Source of the DNA: Escallonia rubra
Taxonomy: Eukaryota; Streptophyta; Magnoliopsida; Escalloniales; Escalloniaceae
Direction: 5' to 3'
Length of the DNA stretch: 64,000 nucleotides
NCBI GenBank assembly: GCA_033065855.1
Contig: JAVXUO010002995.1
Coordinates: 211,887 to 275,886, forward strand
Each line of letters starts with the position of its first letter. The stretch's first letter is position 1. The position numbers were made by a program, and so were the translations under genes. The notes beneath the pieces are model-generated. The model saw only the letters and a program-made list of their open reading frames with translations, was not told the origin of the DNA and did no database searches. Positions 36,116-46,837 of this stretch are shown piece after piece.

Positions 36116-36424
36116 TTTTCTCTGCGTTAAGCTTTTGCGCCCCTCTCTATCTACCTATCTCCTGGCTTTTTCTTTTTGCCGTTTGTGGGTTTTAGCTGCT
36201 GCTCAAGTTTAGGAGGCCGCTTTGCTTTGGGGCAATAGGGTTCTGAACTGGGGACCAGTGGCACTTTCCTTGGGTTAATTACAAGAATTTCCCTCCTACT
36301 AAACAAGTTCTCTAAAACCACTTCTTTATTTTATTGGGGTTGGTCTTACGAGGGTTTTGGGGTTTGATTCACTGATTTAAATTTTGGATAGCAATTGTAG
36401 AATGTAAAAATATTTTACATTACA
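36116..36424 (-). promoter_or_regulatory. Probable promoter and 5' UTR of the LLP homologue
   Basis: Only about 310 bp separate the ATG at 36115 from the end of CACTA 2. No clear TATA box was seen. The pyrimidine-rich stretch near the ATG is typical of ribosome-biogenesis genes. This is inferred from position. Confidence 0.4.
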
Positions 36425-37189
36425 CACTACAAGAAAAGAGGTATTTTGCGAGGGACTGGATTCCGTCGCTAAATGGGCATTTACCGATGAAAATAACCAT
36501 TGGCAAAATTCCGTCGTTAAATATTATTAGCGACGGAATAATCCGTCGAAAAAGGTTTTTCGCGCGGGCTTTTTCCGATGGAATTTCCGTCGCTAAAATC
36601 TCTTTAGTTTTTTTTTTTCTTAGGGTTTAATAAAAAATTGTAAGCGACGAAATGACCATGTCACTAATAATTTCGCCGGTAAAAGTACGACTTTCACCGA
36701 CGGACTTTTGGCGACATGATAATTCCGTCGCTAAAAGCCATCGTTTAAAACAACAAGATTTGTTTTTTTCTCTCTCCCTGTTTCTCTCTTCGAAAATCTG
36801 GAAAAATAAAATCTGCCGGCGACTTTCACCTCCACGGTTCACCGTCGTTCTCACCTCTACGGTGCCCACCTCCGGCGACACCACATCCTCCCCCTGACGC
36901 CGATAGACCAATATATACCTACATTGCCGCCACACCAGCGCCGCCCTCCACTGCCGCCGACAACCACTACTCGTCAGCCGCACTTAAAAGGTAAGTCATC
37001 CACTGTCCACTTTCTTTGGTTTGGCATGGTACATATGTCAAGATTTAGCACCCACTATTGTAATATTTGGAATTAGATCATGCTACTTTGTTTAATTATA
37101 TGGTGTTTTGACTGGTTATCTCAAAAACTATGGTTGAATATTAAAAAAAATTAAAATAATGGAGGTATTGATTTGATACTGCCTTGCCG

Positions 37190-37770
37190 AGAGAGAGAGA
37201 GAAAGAGAGAGGGGGGGGGGGCTGCGGGTTTGTGTGTTTTGGGTTGTGCGTGAGGAGGTGGTTATGGAGTCACGGTGATGGCAGTCGTGACTGCAAGTGC
37301 ATTTTCTGAGTGCAATGTGTGCGTATAGTGTGTTGTGTGTTGTGTACTTATATATGTAGATGGGGCAATGTAAAGTGCTGAGTGTGTGCAGTGGGTAAAA
37401 GGAGTGGGCAAGCTGTGAGGATACATGGGGTGGAAGGAGAGAGGCTGCAACAGGCAACCTGTGTGCTCAAGTGTGTACGCGCGTTTGTGTGGGTTGTGTG
37501 CATAGGTGTGTGTATGTGCTGTGTGTGCGCGTGCGCACACACGATTTTGTGTGTTGCGTGTGTGAGTGAAGCTGCTACGCAGCTATGTTTGTATGTGTGT
37601 GAGAGCTGTGTGCATGGTGTGTGTTTGTGTGCCCATATGTGTGTGTGTAGCTGCCAAGAGGCAGTTGTGTGCGTGTGTTTTTTTTTTTTAATACAAGTGT
37701 GTGTGAGGGTGTTAGAGGAGTGCCTGAAGCTGCTGAAGCATATCGAAGTGACTGAGTAGGACATTTTGTG
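37190..37770. repeat. Alternating GT/GA-rich low-complexity block
   Basis: (GA)n runs into an 11-base poly(G) and then about 450 bases dominated by TGTG and TGCG. Long open frames here on both strands come from the biased composition. Confidence 0.85.
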
Positions 37771-38285
37771 GTATTTGGCATGAGAGGTCTTTTTAGGGGA
37801 ACATCTTTTGGGCGAGAGTTACTTCTACTCAATTATAACTTGGTTCTGAAATGCTAAGTGTATTGCGAGTCTTCGATAATCAGCATATTTATAATGGTTG
37901 GTTCCCTCTTGGCTTAGTTTGGGATGATTGCGAGTCTTCCATTGTCTATATTTTTGGTTTAGTCTGCTCAACACAAGAAGTCTGACTTAGTAAACAATAA
38001 GAATATAAACTTAATTGCACTTTAATGGCAATGACTCAATGTAGGTTTGGACGCAAATGGCTTAGTCTTGAAACCTAGATGCCCTAACTTTTAGAGTTCA
38101 GCAACAGGGGGGAATAAAACCAACCAATGATCATCTCAGAAATATAGTGGATTGTGGTTGATGTATCTATCTCCTCGGTTAGATGGCAATGACTCAATGT
38201 ACGTTGAAGTATTTTTTTCTGCGATGGTATTTGTTTAATTAGAATTTAGTATTTAAATTAATTTGTGTTATTGAATGCCTTGCAG

Positions 38286-39204
38286 GAGGGGTTCACGTTA
38301 GACTCACCTGATCAGCAGGCGTTGGGGAGGCAGGCCTTCTTTGCTAACATCGGCAAGAATTACCGTAGATGGCTCCACGACGCACGGGACCAGACGAAGA
38401 AGATGCTGCCCGAGGGTGCCCCAAGGACGGAGATGAGGACATATCCCCCACATTGGATATCTCTGACCGTATGGGAGCAGTTGATAGATCTGTGGGTTGC
38501 AGATCCAGGCTGGGATGCCAAGAGTAAAAGCGGGGCCGAGAACAGACACAACAGAGATCCGACGCACACGGGGGAGTCGGTGGCACACGACATCGTCCGA
38601 CACATGAATGCGGTCCAGAACCCGAATCTGGAAGAGGATGAGGTCATAGCTCTGACGTATAATCAGACGCACATGCGGAAGAAGGATAAGGACGAGGCGC
38701 ACCAGGCGGGCGACTATGTTTCGGATATTGCTTGGCGTATCGATGTAAGTCAATTTGTTTAAGTTAATTTTTTGTCTTTCTATTCAATGTTTGTTGCGTT
38801 AATTAATGCACTAACATATATTTGACTCACTGTTCTTGTAGGCCTTGTATGAACAGCTTATGGGATCCGAGTAGGCGTCTGGATAGCCATCAGCGTCCAC
38901 TAGTACGGGTGCGAGTACTGGGGCGTTTAAGCAATGGCTAGATGTACCGGAGGTTGTCAATCGGTCGAAAAGCCGCATACACGGCCTGCCTAGCACGACT
39001 GCACATGACGTGATAGGATCGTCCCCACCCCCTGTTGCCCTTCCACAGACACCGGCTCCTCAGAGTCTGTTGGCCGACGAGGAGATCCAGCGCATTGCTA
39101 CTGTGGTGTTGAGGATGATCAGGGAGTAGGATCAGCAGGGTACCGCTGCTGGACATGCCGAGCGAGCCCCCGGATCAGCAAGATCCAGATCCAGGACTCG
39201 GTAA
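38286..39204 (+). pseudogene. Transposase_24 (Ptta/En/Spm) type gene, decayed
   Basis: The exon 38286-38744 follows the acceptor GCCTTGCAG and ends WRID/GTAAGT. It reads YRRWLHDARDQTKKMLPEGA, PPHWISLTVWEQLIDLW, NRHNRDPTHTGESVAHD and DEAHQAGDYVSDIAW, typical of the plant CACTA Transposase_24 family. The next exon (38842-39204) reads ALYEQLMGSE and then a TAG. Two more in-frame TAGs follow at 38884 and 39127, and the flanking frame is otherwise open (FKQWLDVPEV, SLLADEEIQRIATVVLRMIR) to a TAA. In related elements this protein binds the subterminal repeats. Upstream exons were not identified. Confidence 0.8.
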
Positions 39205-39869
39205 CCCCTAATGAGCCCTTTCTTGTGCCCGGTCCCAGCTTGTCCTCCCCCCCCCCCTCGTGCCCCCCGCCCGGCTTGTACTCTTCACCCCTCCCCTAAC
39301 CGGCTGTATCCGGTTCCCAGCTTTTACATCATGGGTTTTTTTATAATAAATATTTTTTATGATTGATTATATATATTTCTTTGTGTATTGATTATTGTGC
39401 GTTGTTGTTGAGAATTGAATTTTTTTATTATAGGTCTGGGTAATAGAAAAATAAAAAATATATTTAAAAAAAATTGACTTTTGGCAATGGATTAATTCCG
39501 TCGCTTTTGTGTTCTTACTATCAGCTTTTTAGCGACGAAATATTCCGTCGCTAAAAATTTTATTTAGCGACGGAATGTTCCATCGCTAAAACATTTATTC
39601 CGTCGCTAAAATATTTATTCCGTCGCTAATTTCACAAACAGAAAATAAATTAAAATACGTAAAATATAATCAGCGACGGAATATCCGTCGCTAATTAATA
39701 AAAAACTCCGTCACAAAAAGTACAATATTAGACGACGGATTCGAAAATTCCATCGCCAAACTTTTAGTAACGGATTTTTATACGAGGAACTTTTAGCGAT
39801 AGTAAATTTGTCGCTAAAACTTTTAGCGACGAATTTTCCCGTCGCTAAAAAGCCTTTTTTCTTGTAGTG

Positions 39870-41016
39870 ACAAAAATTTAACGGTCAATTGTCAACAGCA
39901 CCAAGCCAATCAATCTGGAACACACCATCTGCTTGACGAGACGTAGTGTTACGTAGGAAGTCTAAAGCATGAAACCAGACCAAGGGACTAAGGGAGTACC
40001 CCCAACAATGCCACTTCCAGGCGGAAGGATGGCTACCATTCCTCCTTATATCATTGCTTCCTAGAGCTAATGTCACCTTTTAACTTACCTCATTTTATCC
40101 ATGCGTCCTTCTACTCTTGCCTCTTTGTACCGATGCCCCCTTCTACCTTGCCACATTTTAAACTTGGGTATCTTGATACCTTCTCGTAGGGAAAGATGAC
40201 CTTAAATACCTTTAAAACCGAGAGTTGTTTACGGTCGTGTTGGTGTTGCATGAGTCAGTCTTTCTAAACAGAGAGATTGAAGCAAACCACTCTCGAAATA
40301 TTAAGAAACAAAAACAACATATTAGATATTGAAGAAACAAATGATGCTATTATGGGGTTAAATGTTTGTGTGTGTGTGTGTGTGTGTTTTCACTATAAAA
40401 CTGAATAATATGAGCTTTGCAGATTTAATATATGAATTAAATGGGTTTTTTTTTTATAAGATCCCACTGCCAACAAAGTAACTATATCCAATGATATGAT
40501 TGAATATAAGAAAATCAAATATGAGATTCTAAAAAATGGATATGATTAGTCTATGTTTTTCTTAGTATATTTGAGAAAATTTATAAGCCTCGGAATGAAT
40601 TCTTTCTAATGTAATCTTACAAAGCTTATTGTAACCGAATATAGATTAACAATTTATTTTCGATAGGGGCCTAGCTAATAGAAAGAGTCTTTTTCTATAA
40701 TCGATCAAATTTGCATGAACATTAAGATCAATTAGTAAGCTAAATCTAAGACTAATTATAATCTCTAAAATTTATTTTTGACTACAATGTAATCGATTAC
40801 AACTAGGAGTGATGACCATTGTGTGCATTCAGTATCAGTTGTGTGAATTAACTTTTACCCTATGCTTATTAGTCTTATGCAAGGATATTTGCTAATAAAT
40901 TTGCAAGCTCATTGTAGTTAACAAGAACAACTTGACCAAAGTTGACATACAAAAGTTACATTATATATGTTGTGACAAAATAAGTATTCTTCATAACCTA
41001 CAATTAAAAGAATTTA
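39870..41016. other. Unassigned AT-rich stretch
   Basis: No gene was recognised. A (TG)n microsatellite lies at 40368-40387. Confidence 0.5.
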
Positions 41017-41912
41017 GGGATAATTACAAAAATACCCTCGTAGTTTAGGGTATTTGCAGAAAGCTCCCTGAGCTTAGAAAAATTGCAAAAGAACACCTAT
41101 GACCGTAAAAGTGTTAAAGCCGACGGTTTCTCTAATGAAATAAAAAGATTGTCCAAAATACCCTTTATATAAACCCTACGATTGTTTCTGTACGTCGGAC
41201 CTCTCGAGCAGAGGGGCGGCACCACCACCCCAGCCACACTGCCGCCACTCCACCTTGCCCTTTATTGCCACAACCCCGAGCCTCTACCACCACCACAACC
41301 CCGAGCCCCTACCACCACCACCCAGCCATATGTCGTCTCTACAAGCCCAAGCCCTTCTCTCTTGTCACAACCATGACCCTGCCAAACCCATCGGCCTTTC
41401 TCCTTCGTTGCCACAATAATCCAATTGCTGCCATCTTCTCTATAGTAGCCAAGTTTTACCCATGTAGTATGATAGAAACCTTTTATGGAATAATAGGCTT
41501 AGATGTTGCTGATTTACCCAAATTGCACAAACTTAGATCTAGGGTTTCAATCGCACCTTACAATTGGATGAGGCAGATGGCTATGGCGGTAACGACAGTC
41601 GTGGGTGTGGCAGGATGGCAGACGGGGTGACAGAGGTGGATGTGCGACTAGGGTTTGGTTTCATTGGATTAAGGAAGAAAATTAGGGATTTGGGAGAGAG
41701 AAATAAATATAGGGCATTTTAGTCATTTCATTATATTAATATATATGAAACGCACTTCTTAGTAATGTGAGTAATGCATCCGTTAGTTTGGACCATTTTT
41801 CTAACAGTTGCAACACTTTTGCGATCACAAGTATTCTTTTGTAATTTTTCTAACCTCAGGGGGGCTTATTGCAAATACCCTAAACCACGAGGGTGTTTTT
41901 TGCAATTATCCC
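41017..41912. mobile_element. MULE element, 896 bp
   Basis: The left end is GGGATAATTACAAAAATACC. The right end, reverse-complemented, is GGGATAATTGCAAAAAACAC. The ends continue with about 90 bp of inverted similarity (GTTTAGGGTATTTGCA and further). Flanks AAGAATTTA and ATAAATTTA share 7 of 9 positions, a worn 9-bp TSD. The interior is proline/threonine-codon rich and has no recognised gene. Confidence 0.75.
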
Positions 41913-41921
41913 ATAAATTTA

Positions 41922-42515
41922 ACGGGTTGTTACACCACATACCCCCATCAACAACAATCAAGGGTTTCAATTCGAACCCCAATTGCATATAGTTAGATCT
42001 AGGGTTTCAATCAAAGGTTTTCAATTCCAAGGTGCGATTGAAACCCTAGATTTAAGTTTGTGCAATTTGGGTAAATCATCAACATCTAAGCCTATTACTC
42101 CACAAAAAGTTCCTGTCATACTACAAGGGTAAAACTCGGCAGCAATAGACAAGAGGGCGGTGCGAGAATGGGATTATTGTGGCGAGGAAGGAGAAATGCC
42201 GATGGGTTTGGCAAGGTTGTGGTTGTGATGAGAGAGAATGGTTGGGCTTGTGGAGACAACGGGCATGTCTAGGTGGTGGTGGTAGGGGCTCGGGCTTGTG
42301 GCGATGAAGGGCAGGCTGGAGTGGCGTCGGTGTGGCTAGGGTGGTGGTGCCACCCCTCTGCTCGAGAATTACGACGCACAGAAAGAATCTTAGGTTTATA
42401 TACAAGGTTATTTTGGACAATTTTTGTTACAAAACCCGTCGGTTGCAACATTTTCACGATCACGTGTTCTTTTGCAAATACCCTAAACCATAAGGGTATT
42501 TTTTGTAATTTTCCC
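41922..42515 (-). mobile_element. Partial MULE, inverted copy of the 41017 element
   Basis: Read from 42515 downward it starts GGGAAAATTACAAAAAATAC and follows the 41017 element through its interior (CTCGAGCAGAGGGG, TAATAGGCTTAGATGTTG, AAATCTAGGGTTTCAATCGC). It lacks the second terminus. Confidence 0.75.
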
Positions 42516-43743
42516 TAAAATTTTCTAGTACATTCATTTATCGTAAATAGTTACTTTGAGCTTTTGGTAATATTAGAAAGTTTTGGGTAAACTTTGAAAA
42601 AAAAATACCTAAAGTTGAAGGGTGTTTTTGGTAATTTTCCTTTTGAGGTTTTTTATTTTTGTGTGTGTTAGGGGACCAGCAATCCCTAAACTTTTCTCTT
42701 TTTTTTTTCTTTTTCTGATACACGGGGGGGGGGGGGGGGGGAAGGCGGAAGAAAAACTTCTCTGCGATCAAGTTAATTTTTCCAATAAGTTTCTAGTCCT
42801 TTTCTCTCTAGTTTATTCCATATTTTTGTGGGAGCTAGAAGGGGGGTGACTATGGGGTGTGCCTACTGTGCAAAGGGTGTGGGTTTTGTGTGATACCGTG
42901 AAGTTTTGTAGGTTGCAATGAGGTGTTCTTTGTGAGTTGGGCAGCCCTATGCATGTTAGTAAGGGGGATGGCTGCATTGAGGGATATGGATAAACGTCAT
43001 AGCCATGGTGGTCGTGACAATGTGCTCGTGAGTGTGAGTGTGAGTGTGTGTGGGTGCGCGCGCGCGTGAAAGGCAGGGGAGTAACCTAGCATGATGAAAA
43101 TCTATCTATGTGTATATGTGTTTGTGTGTGTATGGTGTGTACGTATGTGTGCATGTGTGTGTATGCACGCGCGCGTGCTATGTGCGTGGGTGAGTTTGTG
43201 TGGGTACTTATTGTGCATGTGATCTGTGCGTGCATGAATGTGTATGTGGTGTGTGTATGTGTGTGTGGGAGGGAAGGCTGCCGAGACAGCTTGTGTGCGT
43301 ATGTGTTTGTATGGGGGTTGCGTGTATATGGGTGTGTGTGGGAGGGAAGGCTGCCAAGACAGCTTATGCGCGTATGTGTTTGTATGGGGGTTGCGTGTAT
43401 ACGGGTGCGTGTGTGTGGGAGAACTGCCGTTATGGCAGTCTATGTGTGTGCCGTTACGGCACTCTATGTGCATGTATGTGTGCGTGAAGCTGCTGAGAGG
43501 ACTGTGTGTGTGTGTGTGTGTGTGAGATAGAGAGAGAGAGAGAGGGTATGTCGTGACTGAAACATGTGTGCGCGCACGTGCGATATAGAGAGAAGGGGAA
43601 AAAGAAGATGCAGTTTTTTTTTTGTTTTGGGTTTGTGCAGTTAGTGGTACCCCGTGCTTGCACGGGTGTACCACGGCTCGCGCTATCTTCGGTGCATGTG
43701 TTGGATAGCACACAGTGAATTAACGTGTAAAATATTACAATTG
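42516..43743. repeat. Low-complexity stretch with poly(G) and a GT-rich block
   Basis: An 18-base poly(G) lies at 42724-42741. 43020-43620 is alternating purine/pyrimidine (GTGTGT, GCGCGC) and contains a roughly 73-bp tandem unit (GGGAGGGAAGGCTGCC at 43267 and 43340, with a partial third). No gene is supported; long frames here are compositional. Confidence 0.8.
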
Positions 43744-43748
43744 GGTAC

Positions 43749-45005
43749 TGAAACCAAAAAGATAACCCTAAAGGGGGGGGGGTGAATATGGGTTTAAGAC
43801 TACTTTAAACAATTAACGATTAAACATTACAAACTTATAGGAAAAATGAAGAACATTTAAAAAGCTTTAAACAACAAACCTCAAAATACAATAACTTAAA
43901 TAAGCAATCTATCCAATCTCCACACAAGTATAAAACAATAATAAAGAGAGAAGGGTTTAGAGTTACTTGACGCTTGAGATTTAGATGGTTCGGCTCGAAT
44001 TACCCTCAAGCCTACGTCCACCCTTTCAAGGAAGTCCCTTGAAAGGCCCTAGAATCCACTAGTCTGATCTTCCTTACGGGTCAAAATCGAACTGCTTACA
44101 ATCCCTTGATGCTATACCCACATCAAGAACAAGCTTTGACAATCCCAAAGCTCCAAAGTTTGACAACCCTAAGCTTTGATACAAGAAACGTTAGATGATG
44201 AAAAGTGTACAAGATTTCACTCTCAAGAAGTAGATGAGTACAAGTTTAAGCTCTAGAACAAAAGAGATGAGTGTATGATGACTTTATGAAAGTGTGTATC
44301 TCTCAAATATAAGCTCACAATAAATGCTCTCTTGAAATGGATGAGAAAATGTTAGAAACCAATAGAGATTGAACAATTGCTTTGATCTTTGAGAATATGC
44401 AATTGATGAATCAAAACTATGCCCAAGATCAAAGCAATTGTTCAATCTCTATGCCCAAGATGAGTATTTATAGAGTTGGGAATTAATATGACCGTTTGGA
44501 GTTAGGTGGAGCATTAAATGCGCCAAACGGTAAATACAGACGACTGTAATGTGCCATCGCAGTCGACTGTATTCCCAAAGTAGCCGTTAGAAATTCAAAA
44601 TTTCCAACTTGCAGTCGACTGTAATAGGCTACTGCCCAACTTGCAGTCGACTGCATTCCAGAAAATGCAGTTTCCTTGTTTTCAAAGAATGAAATACTTT
44701 TTTATGCATGCAAGGAAAACCTATGGGCAAATTCTAGGTATACAGTCATCGTTACGATTATCTCTCTATGTCTAGTTTACAAAGGAGGACATAAAAGCAT
44801 TGTAAAATTCAACCGACGAATTCCTTATTTGGAGCGATCCGTTGAGTGTCTTTGATCGATTTGCTCGTCTAGTTGTCCGTTTGCATGAGTATAAGATTGT
44901 ACCTATTTCTTCATCAACTCAATGCATGTTAGACAACATAATTATCAATGTTAGTTATCATCAAAACCAACTATAATCCTAGGTTTAATAGCCGTAGGGT
45001 TAACA
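43749..45005 (-). repeat. 3' LTR of the copia element, 1257 bp
   Basis: It matches 54022-55306 along its length. It differs by a 26-bp inverted duplication (44364-44389 and 44425-44450) that is absent from the 5' LTR, and by fewer CAGTCGACTG units. A TATA-like CTATAAATAC (minus strand) is near 44463-44475. Confidence 0.95.
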
Positions 45006-45020
45006 ATCCCCCCCTTTTTT
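45006..45020 (-). other. Polypurine tract of the copia element
   Basis: Minus-strand AAAAAAGGGGGGGATT directly precedes the 3' LTR start TGTTAACCC. Confidence 0.85.
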
Positions 45021-45565
45021 ATGATGAAAAACATTGATTCAAATACTATGAGATATATAAGATCATATGTGTAATGAAGCATAACAGTCTCACTATAAGC
45101 CATAAGGGGTCATGAGAAGAGATCATGACGATAAGCTCCCCCTATCTTAAGCAATATAGGGCGCCCCCTAACTCAAGTAATATATGCTCATTATCAAAAC
45201 CACACAAGTATGAATCAATAATCTTTCTCCCCCTTTTGACATCATTAAAAGGATGAAGGGTGTGTGTGTGCGTGAAAGTGATCAACATATGTATCCATCC
45301 GCGAATAATCAATGTAGCCAACAAGGGCATTCAAAACCAAGAAAACATAAGGACTTGAATATCTATCAAAAGGTATATCAAGACTCGGAGACATAGCACA
45401 AAAAAACGTAATATGAATCATAAGTGTAGCAAGATGAAAGTGCTAAGGTTTAGAATATCAACCCAAGGTCTAATGTAATACTAGGAGTAGCATCCATGAC
45501 AAGGTCTGAAATACATAATAAAGTCTAAAGATAGAAGCATAAAGTACTAATCAAGTCCTAATGTC
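45021..45565. other. Copia 3' untranslated spacer
   Basis: The internal region between the third ORF and the polypurine tract. No coding frame is supported. Confidence 0.6.
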
Positions 45566-46837
45566 TCAAGGACCCGATGGTAGAGGTGGGGAATGAAAGA
45601 TATCCTCTTCAGGACACTGAACTCCGCAGAAGTCCTCCAAGCGAGAAAGGCGTCGACTGAACAGGCTGTGAGCAAGATCCAACCGACCGAAACTGACATG
45701 TAGCTTCTACTGCATCGTAGCCAAGCGAGCTAGGATCGCTTCATATCCGGTAGTAGTAGGACCGGAAGAAATGCCCGTCGCGGAAGGACCGAAAGAAGTG
45801 CCCGCCTCATGAGTGCTCGAAATGACCAATGAAGGTGGATCACGCTCAGCCCCATCACCGGCATGTCCATGAGTATTAGCAGCAACATCACCCTCATCAT
45901 CCTCATCCACATCCTCATCATCATCCGCCATAACAGCGTCCATGTCAGGCTCAGGCAAGAAATGACTGCGATCATCTAAAAGTCCCTTCCTACGAAGGGT
46001 AGAGCAGTCTAGTACATTGTGTCGTGTCACCTCAATATACTCACAGGGAAGAGGTATGTCAAAGGCAACAAAAATGCGAGTGAGTAGGAGGCCGTAAGGT
46101 ATAGCTAAGCCAGGATGAGAAGCGCTCCTAATCATGTTCAACATGATAAGACCAGAGAGGTTAATCGGTGTACCCGAGCAAAAAAAGGCCAAGAGCTGGA
46201 CGTCTAAGTAAGAAAAAAATAAAAGACCCCCGGCTCTAGCGATGACGTTGTGAGCGATGACGTGATGAAATAGTCGAGACATATGTGGTAGGTCACGAAG
46301 GGTGGGCTTGTGTGTAGCCCTAATCTGTCGACTGTGAAGTGTGTGTTGAAGCTGCTCCTTGATGGAGAAAAGTCGGTCAAACCAATGTGATTGACCGGCG
46401 ACATGAATAATCTCTAGTGAAAATAAAAAACCAGTGTCGGGGAGGTCTAGAAGGTCGGCTAGTCGTGACTGAGAGAATGAGAGATACCGACCAAAGACAT
46501 AAGATGTGAGTGTACACGACTCAGTGGAAATGCTCCAAGTCAAATTTGCATAAAATAGGCGGATTGCATCAGGATAATATAGGATGGTGTTCCTATCAGT
46601 AAAGCGGTCAAGATAGCAATCCTGAAGGTGTTTAAGTACACCTATGCGGAATAGAAATGGAGTGTCCAAACGCAAACCTGGAGCAAGAGGATAAGAGTTT
46701 TGTGCGGAGAAACGGTCTAGAGCCTTGCGGTTCCGATAGCGGTTGTGGTCAAACTTTACCGGAGCAGGCTCGGGCTCGGGCGCGGGTGCGGCTCGTGATC
46801 GGGATGAACTAGTGCGTGCACGTTTCTCTCTAGCCAT
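45566..46837 (-). pseudogene. Third ORF of the copia element (plant transposon protein domain)
   Basis: From the ATG at 46837 the frame runs 376 codons to a TAG at 45709, and it stays open 46 more codons to a TGA at 45566. That amber probably interrupts the original protein. The N-terminus is basic (MAREKRARTSSSRSRA). The centre reads YYPDAIRLFYANLTW, VFGRYLSFSQSRLADLLDLP, SRLFHHVIAHNVIARAGG, FCSGTPINLSGLIMLNMI and IPYGLLLTRIFVAFDI. This resembles the putative plant transposon protein domain common in plant retrotransposons (PF20167-like, from memory). The C-terminus is acidic (ADDDEDVDEDDEGDV). It sits in the env-like position but shows no signal peptide or membrane anchor. Its function is unknown. 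Confidence 0.7.

Larger units (their letters stand above)
36425..39869 (+). mobile_element. CACTA element 2, 3445 bp
   Basis: Start CACTACAAGAAAAGAGG and end TTTTTTCTTGTAGTG are flanked by the 3-bp duplication ACA. Dense subterminal repeats of the GCGACGGA/TCCGTCGCTAAAA type lie at both ends (about 36445-36735 and 39475-39855). The terminal repeats match CACTA 1, so both belong to one family. It carries a decayed Transposase_24-type gene but no TNPD DDE transposase. Confidence 0.95.

Noticed and set aside
37348-37832. Cys/Val-rich plus-strand and His/Thr-rich minus-strand frames
   Set aside because: Low-complexity GT block in CACTA 2.
43638-43680. Hairpin CCCGTGCTTGCACGGG as another Helitron end
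   Set aside because: The bases after it read CTAAC on the minus strand. The CTRR is not followed by T, so the end is not convincing.
43102-43713. 203-codon minus-strand open frame rich in His/Thr
   Set aside because: It is the complement of a TGTG repeat block. Frames on both strands stay open because the sequence lacks stop-forming combinations.
45142-45330. Short minus-strand frame between the copia third ORF and 3' LTR
   Set aside because: No family, AT-rich untranslated spacer.
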